A stretch of 15,207 nucleotides of DNA from contig JAGBIR010000098.1 in NCBI GenBank assembly GCA_017934845.1, positions 1-15,207 on the forward strand, read 5' to 3'. Of this stretch, positions 7,776 through 14,826 are shown one piece after another. The position numbers and the translations under genes are program-made. Origin of the DNA: Alistipes sp. (GTDB taxonomy: Bacteria; Bacteroidota; Bacteroidia; Bacteroidales; Rikenellaceae). How positions within the stretch are numbered: position 1 is the stretch's first letter; each line of letters starts with the position of its first letter. The notes under the pieces are model-generated. The model saw only the letters and a list, made by a program, of their open reading frames with translations, ran no database searches and was not told the origin of the DNA.

Positions 7776-8609
7776 ATGGAGTTTTTTGCCGACATATTTC
7801 GTTACTCCTACCTCGCAAATGCACTCGCAGCAGCTATCCTCGCAAGTGTGCTGTGCGGTATAATTGGCACATACATCGTATCGCGACGATTGGTATTTTT
7901 GTGCGGAGGTGTCACTCACGCTTCGTTTGGCGGTTTGGGTATAGCTTTCTATTTGGGCGTAAACCCCATTGGCGGTGCATTGCTGTTTGCTATATTGTCG
8001 GCTTTAGGCATAGAGTGGGCGGCCGACAGAGGCAAGATGCGCGAAGATTCGGCAATTGGTATCATCTGGTCGGTCGGAATGGCTATCGGCGCACTTTTTA
8101 TGAGTCTTACACCGGGCTACACCTCGGGCGACTTGTCGAGTTATCTGTTTGGTAGTATTATAACCGTTACATCGACCGATGTAGTTCTGCTCGGCATACT
8201 TACCGCGCTTTGCACGTTAGGCGCAATTATTTGGTGGCGACCGATAATGTTTATGGCCTTCGATCGCAATTTTGCCGCAAGCCAAGGCATTGACACTCGA
8301 GTGGTATCGTACCTGATGTCGATAGTGATTGCTATTGCAATAGTGATGGCAATCCGCATAATGGGCATTGTGTTGCTGTTATCGCTATTTACGATTCCCG
8401 CTGTCGCAGCCAACGCACTAACAAAATCATATTCAAAAATTACGATTCTGGCAGTCGTAGTAGCCGTCATAGGTGCCGTTTTAGGACTTATTGTGAGCTA
8501 TTATTTGGAAGTTCCGTCGGGTGCAAGCATAATATTTATGCTTACGCTGATACTTATTGCCGTAAAAATATTATCTTTGCGAAGCAAAAAACTAAAGAAT
8601 GCGAATTAA
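7776..8609 (+). CDS. Zinc/manganese-type ABC transporter permease (ZnuB family)
   Basis: The 277-aa polytopic membrane protein belongs to the ABC-3 metal permease family. It opens MEFFADIFRYSYLANALAAA, and the family block RRLVFLCGGVTHASFGGLG sits near residues 40-58. Several further hydrophobic helices follow, including MGIVLLLSLFTIPAVAANAL. In the family this is the membrane channel of an uptake system for Zn2+, Mn2+ or Fe2+. The ATPase (ZnuC-like) and the binding lipoprotein (ZnuA-like) are not in this window. The frame can be extended to a TTG at 7767, but the ATG at 7776 fits the short leader behind the promoter and the usual family start. The stop overlaps the next gene by 11 bases. The metal cannot be told from sequence. 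Confidence 0.9.
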   Translation: MEFFADIFRYSYLANALAAAILASVLCGIIGTYIVSRRLVFLCGGVTHASFGGLGIAFYLGVNPIGGALLFAILSALGIEWAADRGKMREDSAIGIIWSVGMAIGALFMSLTPGYTSGDLSSYLFGSIITVTSTDVVLLGILTALCTLGAIIWWRPIMFMAFDRNFAASQGIDTRVVSYLMSIVIAIAIVMAIRIMGIVLLLSLFTIPAVAANALTKSYSKITILAVVVAVIGAVLGLIVSYYLEVPSGASIIFMLTLILIAVKILSLRSKKLKNAN

Positions 8610-10140
8610 AACAATACATAAATTAGTTCTGAAGTCGTACCTTGGCCCCTTGGTGCTTACGTTCTGTATCGTCACATTCGTCTTGATGATGAATTTCTTG
8701 TGGCGTTATATCGACGAGCTTACGGGTAAGGGACTCGATGCGGGTGTCATCATCGAGCTGTTGGTTTACGCCACAATCAACCTCATCCCTATGGGACTGC
8801 CGCTTGTTATGCTTTTTGCGGCAATTATGACAATGGGTAACTTGGGCGAGAACTACGAGCTGCTTGCTATGAAATCATCGGGAATGTCGCTTATGCGCAT
8901 TATGAAACCGCTGATTATCCTTACAGTACTAATCTCGATAGGCAGTTTCTTTGTTGTGAATAATCTTGTGCCGTATGCCTACAAAAAGATGTATAGCATA
9001 CTGTTCGATATCCGTAAGCAGAAGCAGGTTATGGAGTTCCACGACGGATTGTTCTTCAATGGAATCGACGAGAATATCAGTATTCGACCCGAGTGGCAGG
9101 ATCCCGAAACCGGATTGCTGCATAATGTGTTGATTTACGACAACTCGTCGGCCGGAGGAAATATGACTACAACGGTTGCCGAGTCGGGTTATATCCGTTT
9201 GAGCGACGATAAACGATTCTTGCTCATCACACTCTATAATGGCGAAAATTATCAGCATACACGCAACTCCAGCTGGTTTAATAAGAACTCTATGCGCCAC
9301 GATAAATTCGAGGTACAGGAGGCTAAAATCGCTATGGAGGGCTTTAACTTCGAACGAAACGACAATAGCGAGCTTATCAACAGCTCGCAGAGTAAAAATA
9401 TTGTTGAGTTGCAGCACGATATCGATTCGCTTGATGTTCGTGTAGCAGAGGCATCGTCGAAATCCTACGAGCCGCTAATGAAGGATAACATCTTTACGAA
9501 GGATATTCAGGTATTGCAGTTACCCGACTCGTTGCGTATCGACAAGAGCGATTTCCGTAATGTAAATCTGCTGGACTCAATAAGCAAACTCGACACACGT
9601 ACACGCAACAAGATTTGGTCTTCGGCACGTTCTGCGGCGCAAAATTCGCGTAATTCGCTCACATTTGACGAATCGACGGCAAAGGTTGCCTTATCACAGC
9701 TATATCGTAGCAAAAACGATTGGCATAGAAAGTTGGCGGTGCCTGTATCCGTATTGATTTTCTTCCTGATTGGCGCACCTTTGGGAGCTATCATCCGTAA
9801 GGGCGGTTTGGGTACACCTATCGTTATTTCGGTGGCATTCTTCGTGTTCTACTATATTGTGAGTCTTAATGGCGAAAAGGCAGCAAAGGAGGGTGTGTGG
9901 AGTTCATTCTCGGGAATGTGGCTATCGGCATTTGTTCTAACGCCTATAGCTATATATCTGCTTATTAAGGCAACGAACGACTCCTCGTTGCTTGATACCG
10001 AGTGGTATTACGACAAATACCGTAAGCTAAAGGAGCGAACTGACAAAGTATGGTTACCATTCAAGGGTCGCGTCACATCGTCGAAAGTATGGCAAATGTT
10101 TGCCTCAATTAAGTTCAAAAAGAGTAAAACCAACAAATAA
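8599..10140 (+). CDS. LptF/LptG-family (YjgP/YjgQ) permease
   Basis: The 513-aa protein has the LptF/LptG plan. Three N-terminal membrane helices (about residues 14-37, 50-79 and 101-123) carry the conserved TMGNLGENYELLAMKSSGMS segment, which contacts the LptB ATPase in the family. A periplasmic beta-jellyroll region with GLFFNGIDENISIRPEW follows. Three C-terminal helices start near residue 380 (LAVPVSVLIFFLIGAPLGAI). LptF and LptG form the inner-membrane motor that extracts lipopolysaccharide for export. At 513 aa it is much longer than the roughly 360-aa E. coli proteins. The extra length is a charged, Ser/Asp/Lys-rich stretch at about 225-370 just before the last membrane block. The start overlaps the upstream permease by 11 bases, suggesting translational coupling. 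Whether it acts as LptF or LptG cannot be decided here. Confidence 0.9.
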   Translation: MRIKTIHKLVLKSYLGPLVLTFCIVTFVLMMNFLWRYIDELTGKGLDAGVIIELLVYATINLIPMGLPLVMLFAAIMTMGNLGENYELLAMKSSGMSLMRIMKPLIILTVLISIGSFFVVNNLVPYAYKKMYSILFDIRKQKQVMEFHDGLFFNGIDENISIRPEWQDPETGLLHNVLIYDNSSAGGNMTTTVAESGYIRLSDDKRFLLITLYNGENYQHTRNSSWFNKNSMRHDKFEVQEAKIAMEGFNFERNDNSELINSSQSKNIVELQHDIDSLDVRVAEASSKSYEPLMKDNIFTKDIQVLQLPDSLRIDKSDFRNVNLLDSISKLDTRTRNKIWSSARSAAQNSRNSLTFDESTAKVALSQLYRSKNDWHRKLAVPVSVLIFFLIGAPLGAIIRKGGLGTPIVISVAFFVFYYIVSLNGEKAAKEGVWSSFSGMWLSAFVLTPIAIYLLIKATNDSSLLDTEWYYDKYRKLKERTDKVWLPFKGRVTSSKVWQMFASIKFKKSKTNK

Positions 10141-10141
10141 T

Positions 10142-11107
10142 ATGCAAGCAAAAGATTTGCGCATCGTCTTTATGGGTACGCCCGAATTTGCTGTGGCGTC
10201 ACTCAAGAGATTAGTTGCCGATGGTTATAACGTAGTGGCGGTGGTCACTACACCCGATAAACCCGCAGGACGCGGCCAAAAGATTCACGAGAGCGATGTA
10301 AAGGTTGCCGCACGCGAGCTGGGTCTGCCAATACTTCAACCCGAGAAGTTGAAAGATCCGGAATTTGTGGAGGCTATGCGCGCGCTGAATCCCGATTTGG
10401 GTATTGTTATTGCGTTCCGTATGTTGCCCGAAATTATTTGGGGTATGCCTCGTTTGGGGACTTTTAATCTGCACGCCTCGTTGTTGCCGCAGTATCGCGG
10501 TGCTGCGCCTATAAACTGGGCTATCATAAACGGCGAGACAGAGAGCGGTATTACAACATTCCTGCTCAACCACGAGATCGACAAGGGTGCAATAGTAGGG
10601 CAGCAGCGTATGTCTATTTTACCTGAGGATAACGTAGGTACGCTCTACGATAAGCTAATGTTGGCTGGCTGCGACTTGGTTGTTGATACGGTTGAGAAAC
10701 TCGCTACGGGCGATTTTACAGCCGTTGAGCAGATGGATGTCGATGAGGCGACGTTGAAGCCTGCACCCAAGATTTTCAAGGATGATTGCCATATCGATTG
10801 GTCGTGGAATGGTGAGCGTATTGTAAATTTCGTTCGCGGTTTGTCGCCATATCCGGCAGCGTGGGGCGCATTGGTTAAGGGGGATGCAGAGGCTGGTTCG
10901 GCAAAGATTTTCGAGGTGGAGTTCGAGGCGAAAAGTGTTGGCTCGACGCCCGGAACAATCAGTTCCGACGGTCGTGAGAAGATCGAGGTGGCGTGTGCCG
11001 ATGGTATCATCCATATCCACTCGATGCAGATGGCTGGCAAGCGTCGCATGACAAATAAGGAGTTATTGCTCGGTCTGCGCGATATCGAGGAGTATAAATT
11101 CGTCTAA
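10142..11107 (+). CDS. fmt: Methionyl-tRNA formyltransferase
   Basis: The 321-aa product transfers a formyl group from 10-formyl-THF to Met-tRNAfMet for translation initiation. The N-terminal Rossmann-like domain has MGTPEFA (11-17). The catalytic formyltransferase signature FNLHASLLPQYRGAAP contains N109 and H111, and the partner aspartate is probably D147 in HEIDKGAIV. The KPAGRGQK loop (40-47) is the tRNA-contacting segment of the family. The C-terminal domain (about 205-321) starts around APKIFKDDCHIDW and is the OB-like tRNA-binding domain. The frame is open back to 10100, inside the upstream gene, but the ATG at 10142, two bases after that gene's stop (TAATATG), gives the normal family N-terminus. 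It ends at a strong terminator. Confidence 0.96.
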   Translation: MQAKDLRIVFMGTPEFAVASLKRLVADGYNVVAVVTTPDKPAGRGQKIHESDVKVAARELGLPILQPEKLKDPEFVEAMRALNPDLGIVIAFRMLPEIIWGMPRLGTFNLHASLLPQYRGAAPINWAIINGETESGITTFLLNHEIDKGAIVGQQRMSILPEDNVGTLYDKLMLAGCDLVVDTVEKLATGDFTAVEQMDVDEATLKPAPKIFKDDCHIDWSWNGERIVNFVRGLSPYPAAWGALVKGDAEAGSAKIFEVEFEAKSVGSTPGTISSDGREKIEVACADGIIHIHSMQMAGKRRMTNKELLLGLRDIEEYKFV

Positions 11108-11127
11108 CAAGATTTATTACATAACAA

Positions 11128-11155
11128 AAGAGGTCACTTCGCGAAGTGACCTCTT
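11128..11155. terminator. Perfect 28-base palindrome, terminator between convergent genes
   Basis: The arms 11128-11141 (AAGAGGTCACTTCG) and 11142-11155 are exact reverse complements, with no formal loop; in RNA the central bases would form a tetraloop. The stem is flanked by A-rich sequence on the left (CAAAA) and T-rich sequence on the right (ATTCTTTA). It follows fmt (stop 11107) and precedes the end of the - strand G1P dehydrogenase gene (11175), so it can serve both. Confidence 0.85.
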
Positions 11156-11174
11156 ATTCTTTACATAGCAACCA

Positions 11175-12530
11175 TTAATACGGTAATCCGATTTCCCAAA
11201 TGCCGCCTTGACCAAATATTCCATTTACCCAATCGCCAAGTTTATTGGCATACAAACCAATGTCGAGCATAGTAAAGCGGTTGCGGATATGACGCACCAA
11301 AGTAACATCGGAACGCATCTGCTCGAGTGAAATACCGACCTGCTCGGGAGAAGTGGGAGCTCCAACGGTCGAGATGAACTCATACATCTGCTGATATGTA
11401 TAGCACTGTTCTTGCAGCATCTTCTTGATATCGAACCAGTTATTCTTCATCAATTGAAGTTGTCGGCGCACCTCCTCACGATCCTTATAACGGGCCATTG
11501 ACTCGGCAATTACGTTATCGCCGTATGGCAAATCCTCGAACAAATCCTCGGCCTCGTGACGCATCTGGCGGCGATTCTTCCACTGCGATGCACAAGCGCG
11601 AACATCCAATTTTGAGAAGTCACACTTACACATCTCGTCAAACATTGCACACATCATAAGCGTGCCGACACTCACTTGAAAGCCGTGCGATGGGGTATAG
11701 CCATTGTATGTATGGCCACGCATATTCCACAAATGGCTGAACAGATGTTCCGTTCCCGACGCCGGAATACTCGAACGAGCCGCCTGCATTGCAAAACCGC
11801 TCAACATCAAGCCCTCGACCAAGGTAGCAATAGCCTCCGGACGACGCTCTGCCACTCCTACGGGGTCAGCCAACGACTCCTTCAAACCATCGTGAACAAT
11901 ATGCCACGCAACGTTGTGGATAGGCTCCACACCCAAGAAATCGGCCAAAACCCACTCCGTTCCCGAAGGAATCTTTGCAGCCAAGTCGGCATAGCCTGCA
12001 GCTGTCATCTCCACCGGTGCCTTTGCCATAACACCTGCATCGGCAAGAATCACTCGCGGAGCAGGGCATGTAAAGGTCTGCTTCATATTCTTATAAATAA
12101 TTGAAGCACCAAACGAAGAGTAGCCATCGACCGAAGCTACGGTAGCTACACACATATATTGGCGATTCTGGCGATATGAGCAGAGTTTACACAAATCGTT
12201 AACCGTACCTGAACCAACAGCAATAGCAATGGCATCGGTAGAAGCTAAACGAGCATCGAGCATCTTTACGAAGGTCCACTCGGCGTGAAAATTGGGATAG
12301 TCGAAAATAAAAGGCTCTTCGCACTCAACATCCGACTGTTTCAAATAGTTATTTATGGCCTCGCCTGCGGCTGGCCAAGTATTTTTATCCGCTAAGACCA
12401 CAGCTTTCCTGCCCGGAAATTGCTCTTTGAACATTACCGGAACTCGATCCAGAATGTCAACGCCAATCTCCAACGCAACCGTATCGGTCGCGGCAGCCAA
12501 AGCTCGGGCCACTCGTTGATTGTTATTCAT
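11175..12530 (-). CDS. sn-glycerol-1-phosphate dehydrogenase (AraM/EgsA family)
   Basis: The 451-aa product belongs to the iron-alcohol-dehydrogenase-like G1P dehydrogenase family, which reduces DHAP to sn-glycerol-1-phosphate with NAD(P)H. The N-terminal nucleotide-binding part has AVGSGTVNDLCK (GSGTVNDL at 106-113) and ASVDGYSSFGASI. The C-terminal helical part has the expected metal ligands: D182 in AAGYADLAAK, H262 in SGTEHLFSH and H282 in PSHGFQVSVG. It is longer than B. subtilis AraM (about 394 aa), with extra C-terminal sequence after about residue 380. Glycerol-1-phosphate is the backbone of archaeal lipids, and in B. subtilis AraM supplies an ether-linked polyprenyl glycerol. The partner prenyltransferase is not in this window, so the end product here is unknown. 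A -7 box lies at 12610-12617. Confidence 0.9.
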   Translation of the reverse strand: MNNNQRVARALAAATDTVALEIGVDILDRVPVMFKEQFPGRKAVVLADKNTWPAAGEAINNYLKQSDVECEEPFIFDYPNFHAEWTFVKMLDARLASTDAIAIAVGSGTVNDLCKLCSYRQNRQYMCVATVASVDGYSSFGASIIYKNMKQTFTCPAPRVILADAGVMAKAPVEMTAAGYADLAAKIPSGTEWVLADFLGVEPIHNVAWHIVHDGLKESLADPVGVAERRPEAIATLVEGLMLSGFAMQAARSSIPASGTEHLFSHLWNMRGHTYNGYTPSHGFQVSVGTLMMCAMFDEMCKCDFSKLDVRACASQWKNRRQMRHEAEDLFEDLPYGDNVIAESMARYKDREEVRRQLQLMKNNWFDIKKMLQEQCYTYQQMYEFISTVGAPTSPEQVGISLEQMRSDVTLVRHIRNRFTMLDIGLYANKLGDWVNGIFGQGGIWEIGLPY

Positions 12531-12779
12531 ACCAAATTCTTAACGTATTGTGTTGATACTCACCCAAAAGGCTACAACAGAATACGGGTTAAAATAATAT
12601 CCTTGATAACAAAGATAGAAAAATTTTCTAAAAAAACGAAGATATATATACAAAATCGTATAAATATCAGTCTATTTGATATAAATCTGCTTAAAATCAG
12701 CGATATATTTTTTATTTTTGAATAAATAAAACAGAGGCCAAATATCATCATCAACCACGACGCAACAGTATAAAATAAC
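12531..12779. other. A/T-rich intergenic region without a supported gene
   Basis: About 250 bases between the G1P dehydrogenase gene and the mgsA terminator. Apart from the -7 box at 12610-12617, it holds long A/T stretches (12620-12730) and no gene I can support. A 69-codon open frame on the minus strand has a TTG start inside the mgsA terminator and an Ile/Phe-rich sequence typical of translated A/T-rich spacer. Confidence 0.6.
12610..12617 (-). promoter_or_regulatory. Bacteroidota -7 element for the G1P dehydrogenase gene
   Basis: The minus strand reads TATCTTTG, a perfect TAnnTTTG. It is 79 bases before the ATG at 12530, implying an untranslated leader of about 70 bases. No clear TTTG was found at the -33 position; only a CGAA (minus-strand TTCG) lies near the right spacing. 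Confidence 0.5.
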
Positions 12780-12811
12780 AAGCATCGGAATCCCTTTTGA
12801 CTCCGATGCTT
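12771..12811 (-). terminator. Rho-independent-like terminator of mgsA
   Basis: The arms 12780-12789 and 12802-12811 pair over 10 bp (AAGCATCGGA / TCCGATGCTT) around a 12-base loop. On the minus strand the stem is followed by TTATTTTA (12779-12771). It begins ten bases after the mgsA stop codon. Confidence 0.85.
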
Positions 12812-12820
12812 TAACCGAAA

Positions 12821-13294
12821 TTATTTCAGCGTACGTTCGATATAAGATTTATAATCTTTAATAACGGGCTTATAATCATCATGGGCCATCAATGGCGATG
12901 ATATTAGAAAATCGGCCGACGAACGATTAATAGCCGTTGGGACATTATACAGCGTAGCCAATCGTAGCAATGCCTTTACATCTACATCGTGAGGCTGTGC
13001 CGACATTGGATCCCAAAAGAAGATGAGCATATCAATCTCGCTATTGGCAATCATCGACCCCAGCTGTTGATCTCCTCCCAACGGACCCGATTTAAGCATT
13101 GTTATATCAAAGCGTGTATTGGCCGTATCGGTGGTGCGACGTTCCATAAGTGTCTCGGCAACAATACGTCCCGTTGTACCCGTACATACCAAACGGTGAG
13201 CAATCAACTTCTCTCCATTCCAAGCAACCCACTCTGCTAAATCGCGCTTCATATTATCGTGGGCAACAAGCGCGACGGTTAATCTCTTCTCCAT
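12821..13294 (-). CDS. mgsA: Methylglyoxal synthase
   Basis: The 157-aa enzyme converts DHAP to methylglyoxal and phosphate, a bypass of lower glycolysis that relieves sugar-phosphate build-up. The single MGS-like domain shows VALVAHDNMK (H12), CTGTTG (37-42, phosphate binding) and SGPLGGDQQLG, with the likely catalytic aspartate D75. FFWDPMSAQPHDVDVKALLR follows (H102 and D103), then the family end block VPTAINRSSADFL. Length is typical of the family. It is a single-gene unit with its own -7 box (13364-13371) upstream and a terminator downstream. Its neighbour on the same strand also uses DHAP. Confidence 0.96.
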   Translation of the reverse strand: MEKRLTVALVAHDNMKRDLAEWVAWNGEKLIAHRLVCTGTTGRIVAETLMERRTTDTANTRFDITMLKSGPLGGDQQLGSMIANSEIDMLIFFWDPMSAQPHDVDVKALLRLATLYNVPTAINRSSADFLISSPLMAHDDYKPVIKDYKSYIERTLK

Positions 13295-13363
13295 AAATTC
13301 ATCCTATTTTGAGCCGATCGTTATCGACTCTATTCATCCTTTTTTTTACAACTTTTATCACTG

Positions 13364-13371
13364 CAAAAATA
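13364..13371 (-). promoter_or_regulatory. Bacteroidota -7 element for mgsA
   Basis: The minus strand reads TATTTTTG, matching TAnnTTTG, 69 bases before the mgsA ATG (13294). A TTTG on the minus strand at 13399-13396 is a possible -33 element, but the 24-base spacing is somewhat long. Confidence 0.55.
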
Positions 13372-13417
13372 GGGAAATATGGGTAAAGTTGTTCGCAAAA
13401 CAGGTTAAAAAATCATT

Positions 13418-13454
13418 AAAAAAAGTGTGCAACCCACCTTGGAGTTACACACTT
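13418..13454 (-). terminator. Terminator of the 2-oxoacid:ferredoxin oxidoreductase operon
   Basis: The arms 13442-13454 and 13423-13435 pair over 13 bp with two G-U pairs around the 6-base loop CAAGGT (minus strand). The minus-strand stem runs into TTTTTTT (13424-13418). It lies 24 bases beyond the stop of the gamma-subunit gene. Confidence 0.88.
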
Positions 13455-13478
13455 AACATTTGAAGCTGTGAGGATAGA

Positions 13479-14024
13479 TTATTCTACCTTGCGGATAATC
13501 TCGCCTCCGTGCATAATAGCCTCCTCGTTCTGTGGAAGCAACTTCCATGCACGCTCGGGCAACGACTTCTTCAAGCCTGCCATAACGTTCTCCATCTTCA
13601 CAACGGGCTTAATCTTCAAATAACCGCCCAAAATCATTGTGTTGAACAACTTACCCTGGCCCAATCGTGCGCACTCGGCAGCTGCGTCAATCTTATAAAT
13701 CTCGATGTCGGTACGCGTAGGAGCATGAGTAATACCATTAGTATCGTAAATCAACACACCACCTGGACGCACCTTTGACTCAAACTTATCCATCGACTGC
13801 TGATTCAACACAATAGCCGTATCGTACTCGCTGGCGATAGGTGATGAGATCTTTCTATCGGAGATAACCACCGTAACGTTTGCTGTACCGCCACGCATCT
13901 CGGGACCATACGAAGGCATCCACGTCACCTCATAATCCTGCATAATACCCGAATAAGCCAGTATCTTACCCATCGACAGTACGCCCTGGCCTCCAAAACC
14001 TGCTAAAATAATAGTCTCTTTCAT
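13479..14024 (-). CDS. korC: 2-oxoacid:ferredoxin oxidoreductase, gamma subunit
   Basis: The product (181 aa from the ATG at 14024) is the gamma-type subunit of the KorABC/VorABC class. It opens MKETIILAGFGGQGVLSMGK, where GFGGQG is the family's N-terminal glycine motif, and carries PSYGPEMRGGTANVTVVISD near residues 38-57. The complex oxidises a 2-oxoacid with CoA to acyl-CoA and CO2, reducing ferredoxin in the cytoplasm. An ATG at 14033 would add three residues; the family start favours 14024. It is the last gene of the operon, 25 bases after the beta-subunit stop, and is followed by a strong terminator. The name assumes 2-oxoglutarate as substrate, but branched-chain 2-oxoacids (Vor) are possible. 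Confidence 0.88.
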   Translation of the reverse strand: MKETIILAGFGGQGVLSMGKILAYSGIMQDYEVTWMPSYGPEMRGGTANVTVVISDRKISSPIASEYDTAIVLNQQSMDKFESKVRPGGVLIYDTNGITHAPTRTDIEIYKIDAAAECARLGQGKLFNTMILGGYLKIKPVVKMENVMAGLKKSLPERAWKLLPQNEEAIMHGGEIIRKVE

Positions 14025-14049
14025 AAGAATCATCTTTTTAAGTTAATCC

Positions 14050-14820
14050 CTACTTGGGCAGTTCTGTACACTTAATATCTCCCAGCGGGTAAGCGGGGAT
14101 AAGGTTCTCCTCCATCCACTTGTTAGCTGCTACGGGCGATAGTTTCCATCCGCTGTTACATGTTGCAACAACCTCTACAAGCGAATAACCATTGCCTGCC
14201 ATTGCATTCTCAAACGCCTTGCGGATAGCCTTCTTACACTTGCGTACATTGGCGGGAGTATGAACGCTCTGGCGTGTAATATAAGTAGCACCATCCAAGT
14301 GAGTCATCATATCGGCAATCTTATAGGGGAAGCCGTTAAGTTTGGCGTTACGACCATAAGGAGTAGTAGCTGTCTTCATTCCCAGCAGGGTAGTGGGCGA
14401 CATCTGACCACCGGTCATACCATAGATTGCGTTATTAATGAAGATTGTAACGATATTCTCGCCACGAGCTGCTGCGTGGATTGTCTCGGCAGTACCAATA
14501 GCCGAAAGGTCGCCATCACCCTGATATGTAAAGACCATTGTTTCGGGATGCAGACGCTTCAAGGCAGTTGCTACGGCACAAGCACGACCGTGAGCAGCCT
14601 CTACCCAATCAACATCGATATAATTATAAGCAAACACCGAACAACCTACGGGAGATACAGCAACCGTAGAGTTCTCCAAACCCATTTCGTCGATCACCTC
14701 AGCAACCAACTTATGTACAGTACCATGGCTACAGCCGGGGCAGTAGTGCATAACATTATCGGTGATGAGGCGAGGTTTTTCGTAAACCAAATTCTCTCTC
14801 TTTATCTCAACTTCTGCCAT
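14050..14820 (-). CDS. korB: 2-oxoacid:ferredoxin oxidoreductase, beta (TPP-binding) subunit
   Basis: The 256-aa thiamine-pyrophosphate subunit has HYCPGCSHG (C27 and C30) near the N-terminus. GDGDLSAIG begins at residue 101 and INNAIYGMTGGQMSPTTL follows (NN at 129-130), so the GDG-to-NN TPP/Mg2+ motif is complete. Cysteines C27, C30 and C60, plus one in TCNSGW near residue 217, are the expected [4Fe-4S] ligands. Together with the alpha subunit it forms the active site for ferredoxin-linked oxidative decarboxylation. It starts 6 bases after the alpha-subunit stop, so co-transcription is near certain. Length is close to the usual 250-280 aa. Substrate choice cannot be fixed from this subunit alone. 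Confidence 0.93.
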   Translation of the reverse strand: MAEVEIKRENLVYEKPRLITDNVMHYCPGCSHGTVHKLVAEVIDEMGLENSTVAVSPVGCSVFAYNYIDVDWVEAAHGRACAVATALKRLHPETMVFTYQGDGDLSAIGTAETIHAAARGENIVTIFINNAIYGMTGGQMSPTTLLGMKTATTPYGRNAKLNGFPYKIADMMTHLDGATYITRQSVHTPANVRKCKKAIRKAFENAMAGNGYSLVEVVATCNSGWKLSPVAANKWMEENLIPAYPLGDIKCTELPK

Positions 14821-14826
14821 AACTCA

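Noticed and set aside
7665..7919. A minus-strand open frame of 84 codons with many cysteines, between mtaB and the znuB-type gene
   Set aside because: It overlaps the start and promoter of the well-supported + strand permease gene, and its sequence is an antisense reading of that gene plus A/T-rich spacer. No domain is recognisable.
8929..9417. A 162-codon antisense open frame inside the LptF/LptG-type gene
   Set aside because: It lies wholly within a strongly supported gene on the other strand and shows no protein motif. Other long frames opposite fmt, trkH, floA and korB were rejected for the same reason.
10100..10141. Upstream extension of fmt into the LptF/LptG gene
   Set aside because: The extra 14 residues have no family match and overlap the previous gene. 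The ATG at 10142 gives the standard N-terminus leading to MGTPEFA.
12572..12781. A minus-strand open frame of 69 codons with hydrophobic sequence in the spacer upstream of the G1P dehydrogenase gene
   Set aside because: It needs a TTG start inside the mgsA terminator hairpin. The Ile/Phe/Leu-rich product is what translated A/T-rich spacer gives, and the G1P dehydrogenase promoter box lies within it.
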